A stretch of 64,000 bases of DNA from Yonghaparkia sp. Root332 (GTDB lineage Bacteria > Actinomycetota > Actinomycetes > Actinomycetales > Microbacteriaceae). The notes under the pieces were generated by a model. It saw nothing but the letters and a program-made list of their open reading frames with translations, was not told the origin of the DNA and ran no database searches. Shown piece by piece: positions 15,866-24,128 of the stretch (positions within the stretch are counted from its first letter, which is position 1; the number at the start of each line of letters is the position of its first letter). Location of the stretch: NCBI RefSeq assembly GCF_001425665.1, contig NZ_LMCX01000001.1, positions 1,237,651-1,301,650 of the forward strand, given 5' to 3'. The translations under genes were made by a program, and so were the position numbers.

Positions 15866-16408
15866 GTGCTCCAGCTGCGTCCCGTCGAGGTCGGCGATAT
15901 TCCGAGGCTCACCCGCCTGCTCCACGCGGCGTACGCCGAGCTCGGCGCGGCCGGCCTCAACTTCACGGCGGTCGACCAGAGCTATGAGGTGACCGCGCGG
16001 CGCATCAACAGCGGCTCGACCTGGGTGGCGGAAGCCGGTGGCCGCCTCGCCGCGACGGTCACGCTCGCAATCCCGCCCTCGTCGCCGCTGCGCGCGCTCA
16101 GCCTCACGGCCGCGGCACCGCGCACTGCGTGGCTCAACCAGCTCGCGGTGCACCCCGATCACCGAGGCGCCGGGTGGGGCCGCGCGCTGTTCGAGCGGTG
16201 CGTACGGGAGGCCCGCGCCCGCGGGGCGGAGCGACTCGGCCTCGACACCGCTGAGCCGGCGGAGCACCTGCGCGCGATGTGCAACCGGTGGGGGTTCGAG
16301 GGCCGCGAATCGATCCACTGGGAGGGCAAGACCTACGACAGTCGCGTCATGTCGCTCGACCTCGCGGGAGCATCGGTCGGCACGACAGCGGAGGTGAACA
16401 GTGCCTGA
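15866..16408 (+). CDS. GNAT-family N-acetyltransferase
   Basis: 180 residues. It has the GNAT fold signature: LRPVEVGDIPRLTRLLHAAY, a core beta4-alpha3 element LNQLAVHPDHRGAGWGRALFERCVREARARGAERLGLDT with acetyl-CoA loop HRGAGWG, and a C-terminal MCNRWGFEGRESIHW. The substrate is unknown. The GTG abuts the stop of the DUF4190 gene, and the gene overlaps the DUF1697 gene by 8 bp, so the three form an operon. Confidence 0.85.
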   Translation: MLQLRPVEVGDIPRLTRLLHAAYAELGAAGLNFTAVDQSYEVTARRINSGSTWVAEAGGRLAATVTLAIPPSSPLRALSLTAAAPRTAWLNQLAVHPDHRGAGWGRALFERCVREARARGAERLGLDTAEPAEHLRAMCNRWGFEGRESIHWEGKTYDSRVMSLDLAGASVGTTAEVNSA

Positions 16409-16940
16409 CCCCTGCGTCGCCCTCCTGCGCGCCGTCAATCTCGGGGCGCGCAACAAGGTGCCGCAGCGTCCGCTCGCCGAAGCGCTCGAGGCCGAGCTCG
16501 GCGTGCCCGTGCGCCACTACCTGCAGTCGGGCAACGTGCTCGTGGCCTCGGGAGACCCTGCTGCGGTCGGCGCGCGGGTCGCGGCGAGCATCCGCGCTCA
16601 GACGGGGCTCGAGATCCCCGTGATCGTGCGCACGCTCGCCGAGCTCGAGTCGCTCGCCGCGTCGAACCCGTGGCCCGACGTCGACCCGGTTCGCGTGCAC
16701 CTCGCCGTGTGGGACGAGCGACCGGATGCCGCGGCGCTCGCCGCGGTGCGCGCCACCGACTGGACGGGCGACGAGCACGTCATCGACGAGTCGTCGGCGT
16801 GGATGCGCTTCGCCGACGCCTCCCGCACCGCCAAGCTCGGAGCCGCCGTGCTCGAGCGACGGCTGAGCGTCGTCGCGACGGCCCGCAACGCGCGGACGAT
16901 CGCCGAACTCGTGGAGCGACTGCGCGCGCTCGCGACCTGA
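16401..16940 (+). CDS. DUF1697-family protein
   Basis: 179 residues. The DUF1697 hallmark opens the protein: CVALLRAVNLGARNKVPQRPLAEALEAELG, then VRHYLQSGNVLVAS, and near the end RFADASRTAKLGAAVLERRLSVVATARNARTIAELVE. The family is widespread and has no established biochemical role. It overlaps the upstream GNAT gene. Confidence 0.88.
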   Translation: MPDPCVALLRAVNLGARNKVPQRPLAEALEAELGVPVRHYLQSGNVLVASGDPAAVGARVAASIRAQTGLEIPVIVRTLAELESLAASNPWPDVDPVRVHLAVWDERPDAAALAAVRATDWTGDEHVIDESSAWMRFADASRTAKLGAAVLERRLSVVATARNARTIAELVERLRALAT

Positions 16941-16980
16941 CCTGACCTGGCCTGATCTGATCTGACCTGACAGGTCGCGA
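16930..16980. terminator. Hairpin with CTGAC/CTGAT direct repeats after the DUF1697 gene
   Basis: TCGCGACCTG (16930-16939, overlapping the TGA) pairs exactly with CAGGTCGCGA (16971-16980). The 31-nt interval is built of tandem 5-mers CTGAC/CTGAT. There is no T run, so termination is possible but unproven. It lies between convergent genes. Confidence 0.45.
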
Positions 16981-17006
16981 TCCGCGCCCCCGCCGGCTGG
17001 CCAGCC

Positions 17007-17657
17007 CTACAGGAACCCGAGCAGCAGGAAGAAGCCGATGAAGGCCAGCGACCCGGCCACGATGAGACCGACGGTGAGGGCGGCGATCGGCACGGGCATC
17101 CGCGGTCTGAGGACGACCAGGAGCGTCAGCGCGACGCCAATGACCATCTGCACGGTCCAGTACACGGGCGATGTCGTGTCGCCGACGACGGTGAGCCCGA
17201 AGATCCCCTCGCCGATGAGCACCGCCGCAACCGGCGCGATGGCGATGCCCCGCCACAGCGGATTCGGGTGCCGGACGAGCACCGCCGCCGCCCCCACGAT
17301 CGGCCCGGCGAGCACGCCGATGATCGTGAACATGCCCGTGAACGGCTCGCCGTAGTCGTAGCCGCGCCACTCCGAGACGAGGCGATAGCCCTCGACGAGC
17401 AGCACGAAGCCGACCGCGCCGAGCACGGCCGACAGCCACAGCGGCGTGCGCACAGCCCAGACGATGGCGAAGGTCAGCAGCGTCCAGCCGCCGGCCGAGT
17501 TCGCGAACGACGACAGGGCATCCGGCAGGGCGCCCTGCGCGGGGCTCGTGAGCCCGCCGAGCACGAGCGCGGCGAGCGCCACGAGCATGCTCCGAACGAC
17601 CAGACCGAGACGGCTCGTGCGCGAGGCGGCGGATGCTCGGGCAGACGTTTCGGGCAC
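17007..17657 (-). CDS. Multi-spanning membrane protein (DUF6518-like)
   Basis: 216 residues from the chosen GTG at 17657, with about six hydrophobic segments. An extracellular-looking loop SEWRGYDYGEPFTG and the order of helices resemble proteins annotated DUF6518, of unknown function. The GTG at 17657 is preferred over one at 17690 because TAGACT (17663-17668, minus strand) lies 5 nt upstream of it and the extra 11 residues look non-coding. It is divergent from the DUF1761 gene. Confidence 0.65.
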   Translation of the reverse strand: MPETSARASAASRTSRLGLVVRSMLVALAALVLGGLTSPAQGALPDALSSFANSAGGWTLLTFAIVWAVRTPLWLSAVLGAVGFVLLVEGYRLVSEWRGYDYGEPFTGMFTIIGVLAGPIVGAAAVLVRHPNPLWRGIAIAPVAAVLIGEGIFGLTVVGDTTSPVYWTVQMVIGVALTLLVVLRPRMPVPIAALTVGLIVAGSLAFIGFFLLLGFL

Positions 17658-17740
17658 ACCGAAGTCTAGAGCGGCTCGCGTCGGCGACACGCTCGCGACC
17701 GGGCATCCCGCTCGCCCCCGTGCGGGAGTACGGTTCCCCC

Positions 17741-18169
17741 ATGTTCCTCACCGAGCTCAACTGGCTGGGCGTCCTCGCCGGCTTCGTCGTCTACTTCGTC
17801 ACCGGCGCCATCTGGTTCGGCCCGAAGACCTTCTACCCCGCGTGGATGCGCGCGAAGGGCCTCGACCCCGCCGAGCCGCAGGGCTCGCACGGCATGGCGG
17901 TCGTGTTCGGCATGACCGCGCTCGGCGCGCTCGTGCAGGTGCTCGCGCTCGCCATCGTGCTCGCGTTCGTCGCTCAGGCGACGGGCGACCCCGTCGGGCC
18001 GCTCGGCGGCGCACTCGGCGGCCTGCTGCTCGGCATCGGGCTCGTCGCGGCGAGCTCGCTCTCGCACCGGCTCTTCGGCGGCGACGGGTTCCGGGTCTGG
18101 GCGATCGAGGTCGGCGGCGACGTCGTCGGTCTGACGCTCGCGGGCCTCGTCGTCGGCCTGATCGGCTGA
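17741..18169 (+). CDS. DUF1761-family membrane protein
   Basis: 142 residues with four hydrophobic helices. The family signature LNWLGVLAGFVVYFVTGAIWFGPKTFYPAWMRAKG is at the N-terminus, followed by the GMTALGALVQVLALAIVL and SLSHRLFGGDGFRVWAIEVGGDVVGL elements. Function unknown. The start is the ATG after TACGGT (17729-17734), 6 nt away. An upstream ATG in the same frame at 17633 would overlap the divergent gene's start. Confidence 0.85.
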   Translation: MFLTELNWLGVLAGFVVYFVTGAIWFGPKTFYPAWMRAKGLDPAEPQGSHGMAVVFGMTALGALVQVLALAIVLAFVAQATGDPVGPLGGALGGLLLGIGLVAASSLSHRLFGGDGFRVWAIEVGGDVVGLTLAGLVVGLIG

Positions 18170-18207
18170 CGTCGCGCGCACCCAGCCGCATCCGGCACGA
18201 TGAGCGG

Positions 18208-18774
18208 GTGGATGCTCCCCGCGCGCTCGCCGCCGCTCGAGCCGCGCTCGCCGAGGCCGTCGCCGAGCTTGCCGCCGCGGGTGCGCGCCCCGAGCAGATC
18301 GCCGTCCTCGCGCCGGCGCACCGCGCTCTCGGGTTCATCCCGGTGCGCGAGAAGCTCCGCCGCACCGGCGAGGGATTCCTCCTCGGCGCCCTCATCGCCA
18401 CGCGAGACGGAGACGTGCTCGATCCGGGTCGAATCGTGCGCGCGAGCCGGCAGGTACTGCCCGGGCACCAGTCGGCGAGCGCCCAGGAGCGCCGCGCCCT
18501 CCGGCAGACGGCTCTCGACTCCGGGTTCGACGAGGGCGAGACCCTCGTGCTCGACTCCCGCGCAATCCCGCTCGACGACCCGGAGGCGATGCGCGCCGAG
18601 CGGGGCCCGCTCGTCCTGCGCGAGACCGAATCCGGCGAACTCGAGGTCCTCGTCCGCTGGATCCCGACCGCCCCGGACAGCGCGCTGCGCCCCATCGCGG
18701 CCTACCTCGCCGAGCGCGTCGACCTCGCGCGCGGAGCCCTCGTCGCCGCGCGAGCCGAGAGCGAGCATCCGTGA
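18208..18774 (+). CDS. Hypothetical protein, conserved-looking, unknown function
   Basis: 188 residues, soluble, Ala/Arg/Glu-rich. It begins with an amphipathic helix (RALAAARAALAEAVAELAAAG) followed by APAHRALGFIPVREKLRRTGEGFLLGALIATRDGDVLDPGRIVRASRQVLPGHQS, which reads like a folded alpha/beta protein. I do not recognise the family. The GTG at 18208 is chosen because CACGAT sits 6 nt upstream and coding character begins there. Its TGA overlaps the GTG of the DUF2461 gene by 4 bp. Confidence 0.65.
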   Translation: MDAPRALAAARAALAEAVAELAAAGARPEQIAVLAPAHRALGFIPVREKLRRTGEGFLLGALIATRDGDVLDPGRIVRASRQVLPGHQSASAQERRALRQTALDSGFDEGETLVLDSRAIPLDDPEAMRAERGPLVLRETESGELEVLVRWIPTAPDSALRPIAAYLAERVDLARGALVAARAESEHP

Positions 18775-19445
18775 CCGAATCGACCGGCCCAGCCCCCGCG
18801 ACAGGCCTCGACCCCGACGTCTTCGCCTTCTACGCCGAGCTCGAGCAGAACCAGGACCGCGAGTGGTGGCTCGCCAACAAGACGCGCTACGACGAGCGGG
18901 TGAAGGCCCCGGTCGAGCGGCTCGTCGACGCGCTCGGCGGCGAGTTCGGGCCGCTGAAGATCTTCCGGCCCTACAAGGATGTGCGATTCAGCGCCGACAA
19001 GCGCCCCTACAAGGACCACCTCGGGCTCGTGAGCGCCGACCGCTCCGCCGGCACGTACTACCTGCAGGTCTCGCAGCACGGGCTCATGCTCGCCGGCGGT
19101 GAGTACCAGCCGAGCCGCGAGCAGCTCGCGCGATTCCGAGAGATCTGCGACGACAACCGTCTCGTCGGCGATCTCGAGGCCACGCTGGACGAGGCCGCCG
19201 AGCGCGGCTTCGCGATCATGACGGCGGATGCCCTCGCCACCGCCCCCCGCGGCTACCGCGCCGACCACCCGAAGATCCATCTGCTTCGCCTGAAGCGCCT
19301 GGCCGTCGCCGCCGAGCACGACCCCGCCGACTGGATGACCGGGCCCGAGCTCGTCGACCGCGTGCGCGCGGGCTGGCGCGTCGTCGGCGAGTGGAACACG
19401 TGGCTCGCCGAGAATCTGCCCGCGCCCGTCGAGGCGGCCCGCTGA
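18771..19445 (+). CDS. DUF2461/TIGR02453-family protein
   Basis: 224 residues. Family markers are clear: FAFYAELEQNQDREWWLANKTRYDERVKAPVERLVDALG, IFRPYKDVRFSADKRPYKDHLGL, TYYLQVSQHGLMLAGGEY and RGYRADHPKIHLLRLKRLAV. The function of this widespread family is not established. It is translationally coupled to the preceding unknown gene (GTGA overlap). Confidence 0.9.
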   Translation: MTESTGPAPATGLDPDVFAFYAELEQNQDREWWLANKTRYDERVKAPVERLVDALGGEFGPLKIFRPYKDVRFSADKRPYKDHLGLVSADRSAGTYYLQVSQHGLMLAGGEYQPSREQLARFREICDDNRLVGDLEATLDEAAERGFAIMTADALATAPRGYRADHPKIHLLRLKRLAVAAEHDPADWMTGPELVDRVRAGWRVVGEWNTWLAENLPAPVEAAR

Positions 19446-19497
19446 CGCGAGCGGGCGGCCCGCTCACGCGCGCGGGCTCGCCCGCTAGGGTGCACGT

Positions 19498-20787
19498 ATG
19501 GTCGGCGACGGGGCTCTGCGCGCGCTGCCGCTCGACGGCGCCGGCGGACGGCGCGGGACCAACCTGCCCGCGATGGGCGACTTCAACCAGTCGGTCATCC
19601 TCGAGGCGGTGCGACGCGCGCCGCAGGGGCTGAGCCGGGTCGAGCTCGCGGAGGCGACGGGGCTCTCCGCCCAGACGGTGTCCAACATCAGCCGTCGACT
19701 CCTCGACGCCGACCTGATCTCGGAGGCGGGCAAGGAGGTGAGCGGGCCGGGGAAGCCCCGCACGATCCTGAGGCTGAACCCGGGCGGGCGCTTCGCTCTC
19801 GGCGCGCACCTCGACCCCACGGTGACGACGGTCGTCCTCCTCGATCTCGCGGGGTCGGTCATCGCGCGCGAGCGGATCGGCACGCCGCTGCAGCAGCGCC
19901 CGGACGAGGTGATCGACGCGATCGCCGCGACCGCCGAGCGGCTCCTCATCGACTCGGGCATCGACCGGAGCCGGCTCGCCGGCCTGGGCGTCGCGGCGCC
20001 CGGTCCGATCGACCCCGTCGCGGGCGCGCTCGTCGGGCCGCCTAACCTCCAAGGCTGGCACCGGGTCGCGGTGCGGGACGAGCTGCGGCTCCGCTCGGGC
20101 ATGGAGGTCGTCGTCGACAAGGACGTCACGGCGGCCGCCGTCGCCGAGAAGTGGGCGGCGGCGAGCGGCGCGGGGAGCGGCTCGTTCGTGTTCCTGTACG
20201 TCGGCACGGGCATCGGAGCGGGCATCGTCGTCGACGGCGAGGTCGTGCGGGGGAGCGCGGACAACGCGGGGGAGGTCGGGCACATCGTGGTCGACCCGGG
20301 CGGTCCGGAGTGCACCTGCGGGTCGCGCGGCTGCGTCGCCGTGACGTGCACGCCTGAGGCGCTGGTGCGGGAGTGGTGGGGGCTCGGCGGGCGCTCCGCC
20401 GACCGCGGCGCCACCGACACCGAGGCGATCGACGGCGCCTTCACGCTGCTGGCGGCGGAGGCCGGGAGCGGCGACCCCCTGGCGGTCCTCGTGCTGGAGC
20501 GCGCGGCGATGAGGTTCGCACGACTGCTGGCGGTGATGACCAATCTCCTCGACGTGGACCGCGTCGTCCTCGGCGGCCCGTTCCTCACCCCCATCAGCGC
20601 GCTCATGATGTCGACGGTGCCCGTGGAGCTCGAGGGGCTCCGCGCGGCGCGCGGCATCCACCCGCTCGGTGTCGGGACGTCCGCGCTCGGCGACGACGTC
20701 GCGGCGATCGGGGCCGCGGCGCTCATCCTCGATCGCACGCTCTCGCCGCAGACGCGCTCGCTGATGCTTCCGGCGATTCTCGCTTGA
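19498..20787 (+). CDS. ROK-family transcriptional regulator
   Basis: 429 residues. The N-terminal MarR-like HTH (about 25-80; GLSRVELAEATGLSAQTVSNISRRLLDADLI) is joined to a ROK sugar-kinase-like domain with LGVAAPGPIDP, YVGTGIGAGIVVDGEVVRGSADNAGEVGHIVVDPGG and the zinc motif CTCGSRGC. Such regulators (NagC/XylR type) repress sugar uptake genes until a sugar or sugar phosphate binds. Position upstream of the ABC importer and alpha-mannosidase suggests it senses a mannose-derived ligand. TAGGGT at 19486-19491 lies 6 nt before the ATG. Confidence 0.9.
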   Translation: MVGDGALRALPLDGAGGRRGTNLPAMGDFNQSVILEAVRRAPQGLSRVELAEATGLSAQTVSNISRRLLDADLISEAGKEVSGPGKPRTILRLNPGGRFALGAHLDPTVTTVVLLDLAGSVIARERIGTPLQQRPDEVIDAIAATAERLLIDSGIDRSRLAGLGVAAPGPIDPVAGALVGPPNLQGWHRVAVRDELRLRSGMEVVVDKDVTAAAVAEKWAAASGAGSGSFVFLYVGTGIGAGIVVDGEVVRGSADNAGEVGHIVVDPGGPECTCGSRGCVAVTCTPEALVREWWGLGGRSADRGATDTEAIDGAFTLLAAEAGSGDPLAVLVLERAAMRFARLLAVMTNLLDVDRVVLGGPFLTPISALMMSTVPVELEGLRAARGIHPLGVGTSALGDDVAAIGAAALILDRTLSPQTRSLMLPAILA

Positions 20788-20812
20788 CGCGGATTACTCC
20801 ATTCGATTTACT
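20784..20812 (+). promoter_or_regulatory. Promoter of the mannoside transport operon
   Basis: TTGACG (20784-20789) and TTTACT (20807-20812) are separated by 17 bp and lie just inside and after the end of the ROK gene, about 65 bp before the binding-protein ATG. The spacer is AT-rich relative to the genome and contains CGAT-N6-ATCG (20804-20817), a weak inverted repeat that could be the ROK operator. Confidence 0.55.
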
Positions 20813-20877
20813 TATCGTGATCGGGCTGCGGGTCAGTGCTCGGTCCCCCTCCGCCATGCCGAGCAAAGGAGCACAGC

Positions 20878-22242
20878 ATGAGGCGCACCCTTCGCACGAC
20901 CACCACCGCCCTCGTCGTCACGGGAGCCCTCATCGGCGTCGCCGGCTGCTCCGCCGCGGGGGAGGAGTCCGACGACCAGACCCTCACCGTCTCCTACATC
21001 CGCACGGATGCCTTCACCGCGCTCGACACCCTGTTCCAGACGGTCAAGACCGAGTTCGAGGATGCGAACCCCGGCGTCACCGTGGAGCTCCAGCCCGTCT
21101 CCGCTCCCGATGAGGACTACAAGACCCGCCTGGCCCTCTCGCACCGCTCGGCCGAGACCGCGCCCGATGTGTTCTACCAGGACACGACCACGATCCGCGC
21201 CGACGCCGAGGCCGGCTACCTGCTGGCGCTCGACGACTACCTCGCCGAGTGGGAGGACTGGGGCCAGTTCAGCGAGGCCGCGCGTACCGCGGGCCTCGGC
21301 ACCGACGGCTCGACCTACGCCGTCTCCCTGGGCACCGACACGCGCGCCCTCTGGTACAGCATCCCCGTGCTCGAGGCAGCCGGCATCCCGACCCCGTGGG
21401 AGCCCGAGACCTGGCAGGACGTCCTCGATATGGCCGAGGCCGTGCAGACCTCCGACCCCGAGGCCGTGCCCTTCATGCTGTACTCGGGCACCGGCACCGG
21501 TGAGGGCTCGAACATGCAGGGCTTCTACCAGCTCCTCTACGGCACCGAGCTCGGCGGCGACGCTCTCTTCGACTCCGAGTCGGGCAAGTGGGTCGTCGGC
21601 TCCGAGGGCTTCGTCGACGCGCTCGAGTTCGTCGACACCGTCTACTCCGAGGGCTACTCGCTCCCCGCCGACCAGGCGCTCGACCCGAACGTGTGGCAGT
21701 CGGTGTTCGGCGAGCTCTTCCCGGAGGGTCGCCTCGGCGCCACGATCGAGGGCTCCTACACGCCGTCGTTCTGGGTCGAGGGCGGGTCGTTCGAGTGGCC
21801 CGAGTACGCCGATCAGATGGGCGCCACGGCGTTCCCGACGAAGAACGGGGACGGCGAGGGCGTCAGCATGTCCGGCGGATGGACGCTCGCGGTCGGCGCT
21901 GCGTCCGAGATCCCCGACCTCGCCTTCGAGTTCCTCACCATGGCTCTGAGCAAGGAGAACTCGCTGTCCTACGTCACCGAGAACTCGCAGATCGCGGTGC
22001 GCGCGGACGTCGCGGCGGAGCCGAGCTACCTGGAGTCGAATCCCTTCGTCGGCGCGGTCACGGAGCTCGTGGAGATCACGAACTTCCGCCCGGCGACGAG
22101 CGACTACAACCAGATCTCCGCCGCGGTCCAGAACGCGACCGAGGCGGTGATGACCGGTCAGTCGACCCCCGAGGAGGCCGCCGCGGCGTACGACCGCGAC
22201 GTCGAGTCGATCGTCGGCGCAGACGGCATCATCGAGAGATGA
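20878..22242 (+). CDS. ABC sugar-transport substrate-binding lipoprotein
   Basis: 454 residues. A lipoprotein signal peptide ends with the lipobox VAGC (Cys about 23). The mature protein is a family 1 extracellular sugar-binding protein: TLFQTVKTEFEDANPGVTVELQPVS, APDVFYQDTTTIRADAEAGYLLALDDYL and MSGGWTLAVGAASEIPDLAFEFLTMAL. AAAGGAG upstream of the ATG is a good Shine-Dalgarno, and an ATG at 20836 is rejected. With the two permeases it should import a mannose-containing oligosaccharide. Confidence 0.92.
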   Translation: MRRTLRTTTTALVVTGALIGVAGCSAAGEESDDQTLTVSYIRTDAFTALDTLFQTVKTEFEDANPGVTVELQPVSAPDEDYKTRLALSHRSAETAPDVFYQDTTTIRADAEAGYLLALDDYLAEWEDWGQFSEAARTAGLGTDGSTYAVSLGTDTRALWYSIPVLEAAGIPTPWEPETWQDVLDMAEAVQTSDPEAVPFMLYSGTGTGEGSNMQGFYQLLYGTELGGDALFDSESGKWVVGSEGFVDALEFVDTVYSEGYSLPADQALDPNVWQSVFGELFPEGRLGATIEGSYTPSFWVEGGSFEWPEYADQMGATAFPTKNGDGEGVSMSGGWTLAVGAASEIPDLAFEFLTMALSKENSLSYVTENSQIAVRADVAAEPSYLESNPFVGAVTELVEITNFRPATSDYNQISAAVQNATEAVMTGQSTPEEAAAAYDRDVESIVGADGIIER

Positions 22243-22294
22243 CCCCAGACCTCGATGCGGCACCGCCCCACCGGTGCAGCCGGGCAGCAGCCCG

Positions 22295-23242
22295 GTGACG
22301 GCAACCGCATCGTCGTCGCAGCGTCCGTCCGGTACCTTCGGACGCCGCGACAGCCCGTTCGGGCGGCGAGCCTCTCGGCTCGCCGCCCGGACGATGCCTC
22401 TTCTTCCCGCACTCCTGCTGCTCGCGGTCTTCCTGCTCGGTCCCATCGTCTGGTCGATCGTCGGGTCGCTGACGAACGCGACCCTCACCGGAGCCTCCGC
22501 GACCTCGCCCGACTGGGTGGGGCTCGCGAACTACGAGCGGCTCCTCGCCGATCCCGACTTCCCGCTCTCGCTGTGGCTGACCGTCGTCTTCACGGTCCTG
22601 TCCGCCGTCGTCGGGCAGAACGTGCTGGGCTTCCTCGTCGCCTTCGCCATGACGCGGGCCGATCGCCGGGTCGCGACGATCGCGAGCGGCGCGGTGATCG
22701 GCGCCTGGGTGCTGCCGGAGATCGTCGCCGCGTTCGTCGCTTACGCGTTCTTCTCGCGTGACGGCACGCTCAACCAGCTGCTGGCGGTCATCGGGCTCGA
22801 AGGCGACAACTGGCTGTTCACCGTCCCCATGCTCACGATCGTGCTCGCCAACGTGTGGCGCGGCACCGCCTTCTCGATGCTCGTCTACCGGGCGGCCCTC
22901 AGCGAGGTGCCGCCGGAGCTCACCGAGGCCGCGCAGATCGACGGGGCGAACGGCTGGCAGCGGCTGGTGCGCGTCACCGTCCCTCTGCTGCGCGGCACGA
23001 TCGCTACGAACCTCATGCTCGTCACCCTGCAGACGCTGTCGGTCTTCACCCTCATCTACGTCATGACAGCCGGCGGCCCCGGCAATGCGAGCGCGACCCT
23101 GCCGGTGTACGCCTACCAGGAGGCGTTCCGCTTCGGCAGCATCGCGTTCGGCACCGCGATCGCGACCGTCATGCTCGTGATCGGGGCCGTCTTTTCGATC
23201 GTCTACATCCGCATCCTCAACCGGGCGGAGGCCGACCGATGA
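22295..23242 (+). CDS. ABC sugar permease (MalF/UgpA-like)
   Basis: 315 residues from the GTG at 22295 (a GTG at 22274 would add seven). There are six hydrophobic helices and the cytoplasmic EAA loop LTEAAQIDGANGWQRLVRVTVPLL, which docks the ATPase. A 40-residue Ser/Arg-rich leader precedes TM1. It lies 52 bp after the binding protein, and its TGA overlaps the ATG of the partner permease (ATGA), so the two are made in equal amounts. Confidence 0.9.
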   Translation: MTATASSSQRPSGTFGRRDSPFGRRASRLAARTMPLLPALLLLAVFLLGPIVWSIVGSLTNATLTGASATSPDWVGLANYERLLADPDFPLSLWLTVVFTVLSAVVGQNVLGFLVAFAMTRADRRVATIASGAVIGAWVLPEIVAAFVAYAFFSRDGTLNQLLAVIGLEGDNWLFTVPMLTIVLANVWRGTAFSMLVYRAALSEVPPELTEAAQIDGANGWQRLVRVTVPLLRGTIATNLMLVTLQTLSVFTLIYVMTAGGPGNASATLPVYAYQEAFRFGSIAFGTAIATVMLVIGAVFSIVYIRILNRAEADR

Positions 23243-24108
23243 CGGCCGCCGTCGCCCGCGCCCCTCGACCGGTGTCGGTGGCCTCCCCGCGTCGATCGGT
23301 CTCCCGCGGGCTGTCGACCGCGGCGCTCGTGCTCGTCACCGCGGCCTTCCTGCTGCCGCTCGCCTGGCTGCTGCTCGCGGCCTTCGACGCGAGAGCCACC
23401 TACGAGACCCGACTGCCGCAGGAGCTGTCGCTGGACAACTTCGCCGCGGTCCTGACCCCGCAGACGACGTTCGTGCCGCTGGGCAACAGCCTGCTGCTGT
23501 CGACCGCGACGGCCGCGATCACGGTGCTCGTCGCGCTGCTCGCGGCGTATCCGCTGTCGCGCTATCGCTCGCGCTTCCATCGGGGCGTCATGTACGGGGT
23601 CCTGTTCGGCACCTGCCTCCCGATCACGGCGATCATGGTGCCGGTCTACAGCCTCTTCGTCGTGCTCGACCTCCTCGACTCGATGCCCGGCACGATCCTC
23701 TTCCTGGTCGCGTCGTCGCTGCCGATGGCGGTGTTCATGACGAAGAGCTTCATGGATGCCGTTCCTGTCACTCTCGAGGAGGCGGCGTGGATCGACGGCG
23801 CCTCCGCGATGCGCGCGCTGCGGATGATCGTCGTGCCGCTCATGCGCCCGGGCATCGCCGTGGTGTTCGTCTTCGTCTTCCTGCAGGCGTGGGGCAACTT
23901 CTTCGTGCCGTTCGTCCTGCTCTACTCGCCGAGCAAGCAGCCCGCGGCGACGAGCATCTACACCTTCTTCGGACAGTTCGGCTCGATCGCCTACGGTCAG
24001 CTCGCTGCCTTCTCGCTGCTCTACTCGCTGCCCGTCGTCATCCTGTACATCCTCGCCTCGAGACTGATCGGCGGGTCGTTCGCCCTGGCCGGCTCGGTCA
24101 AGGGCTGA
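23239..24108 (+). CDS. ABC sugar permease (MalG/UgpE-like)
   Basis: 289 residues, six helices, with EAA loop LEEAAWIDGASAMRALRMIVVPLMRPGIAVVFVFVFLQAWGNFFVP. It is the second half of the transmembrane channel. The ATG overlaps the upstream stop. No ATP-binding subunit gene follows, so the importer must borrow a shared MsiK/UgpC-type ATPase encoded elsewhere, as is usual for CUT1 systems in actinobacteria. Confidence 0.9.
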   Translation: MTAAVARAPRPVSVASPRRSVSRGLSTAALVLVTAAFLLPLAWLLLAAFDARATYETRLPQELSLDNFAAVLTPQTTFVPLGNSLLLSTATAAITVLVALLAAYPLSRYRSRFHRGVMYGVLFGTCLPITAIMVPVYSLFVVLDLLDSMPGTILFLVASSLPMAVFMTKSFMDAVPVTLEEAAWIDGASAMRALRMIVVPLMRPGIAVVFVFVFLQAWGNFFVPFVLLYSPSKQPAATSIYTFFGQFGSIAYGQLAAFSLLYSLPVVILYILASRLIGGSFALAGSVKG

Positions 24109-24128
24109 CCCCACCCGGAAGGACCACC

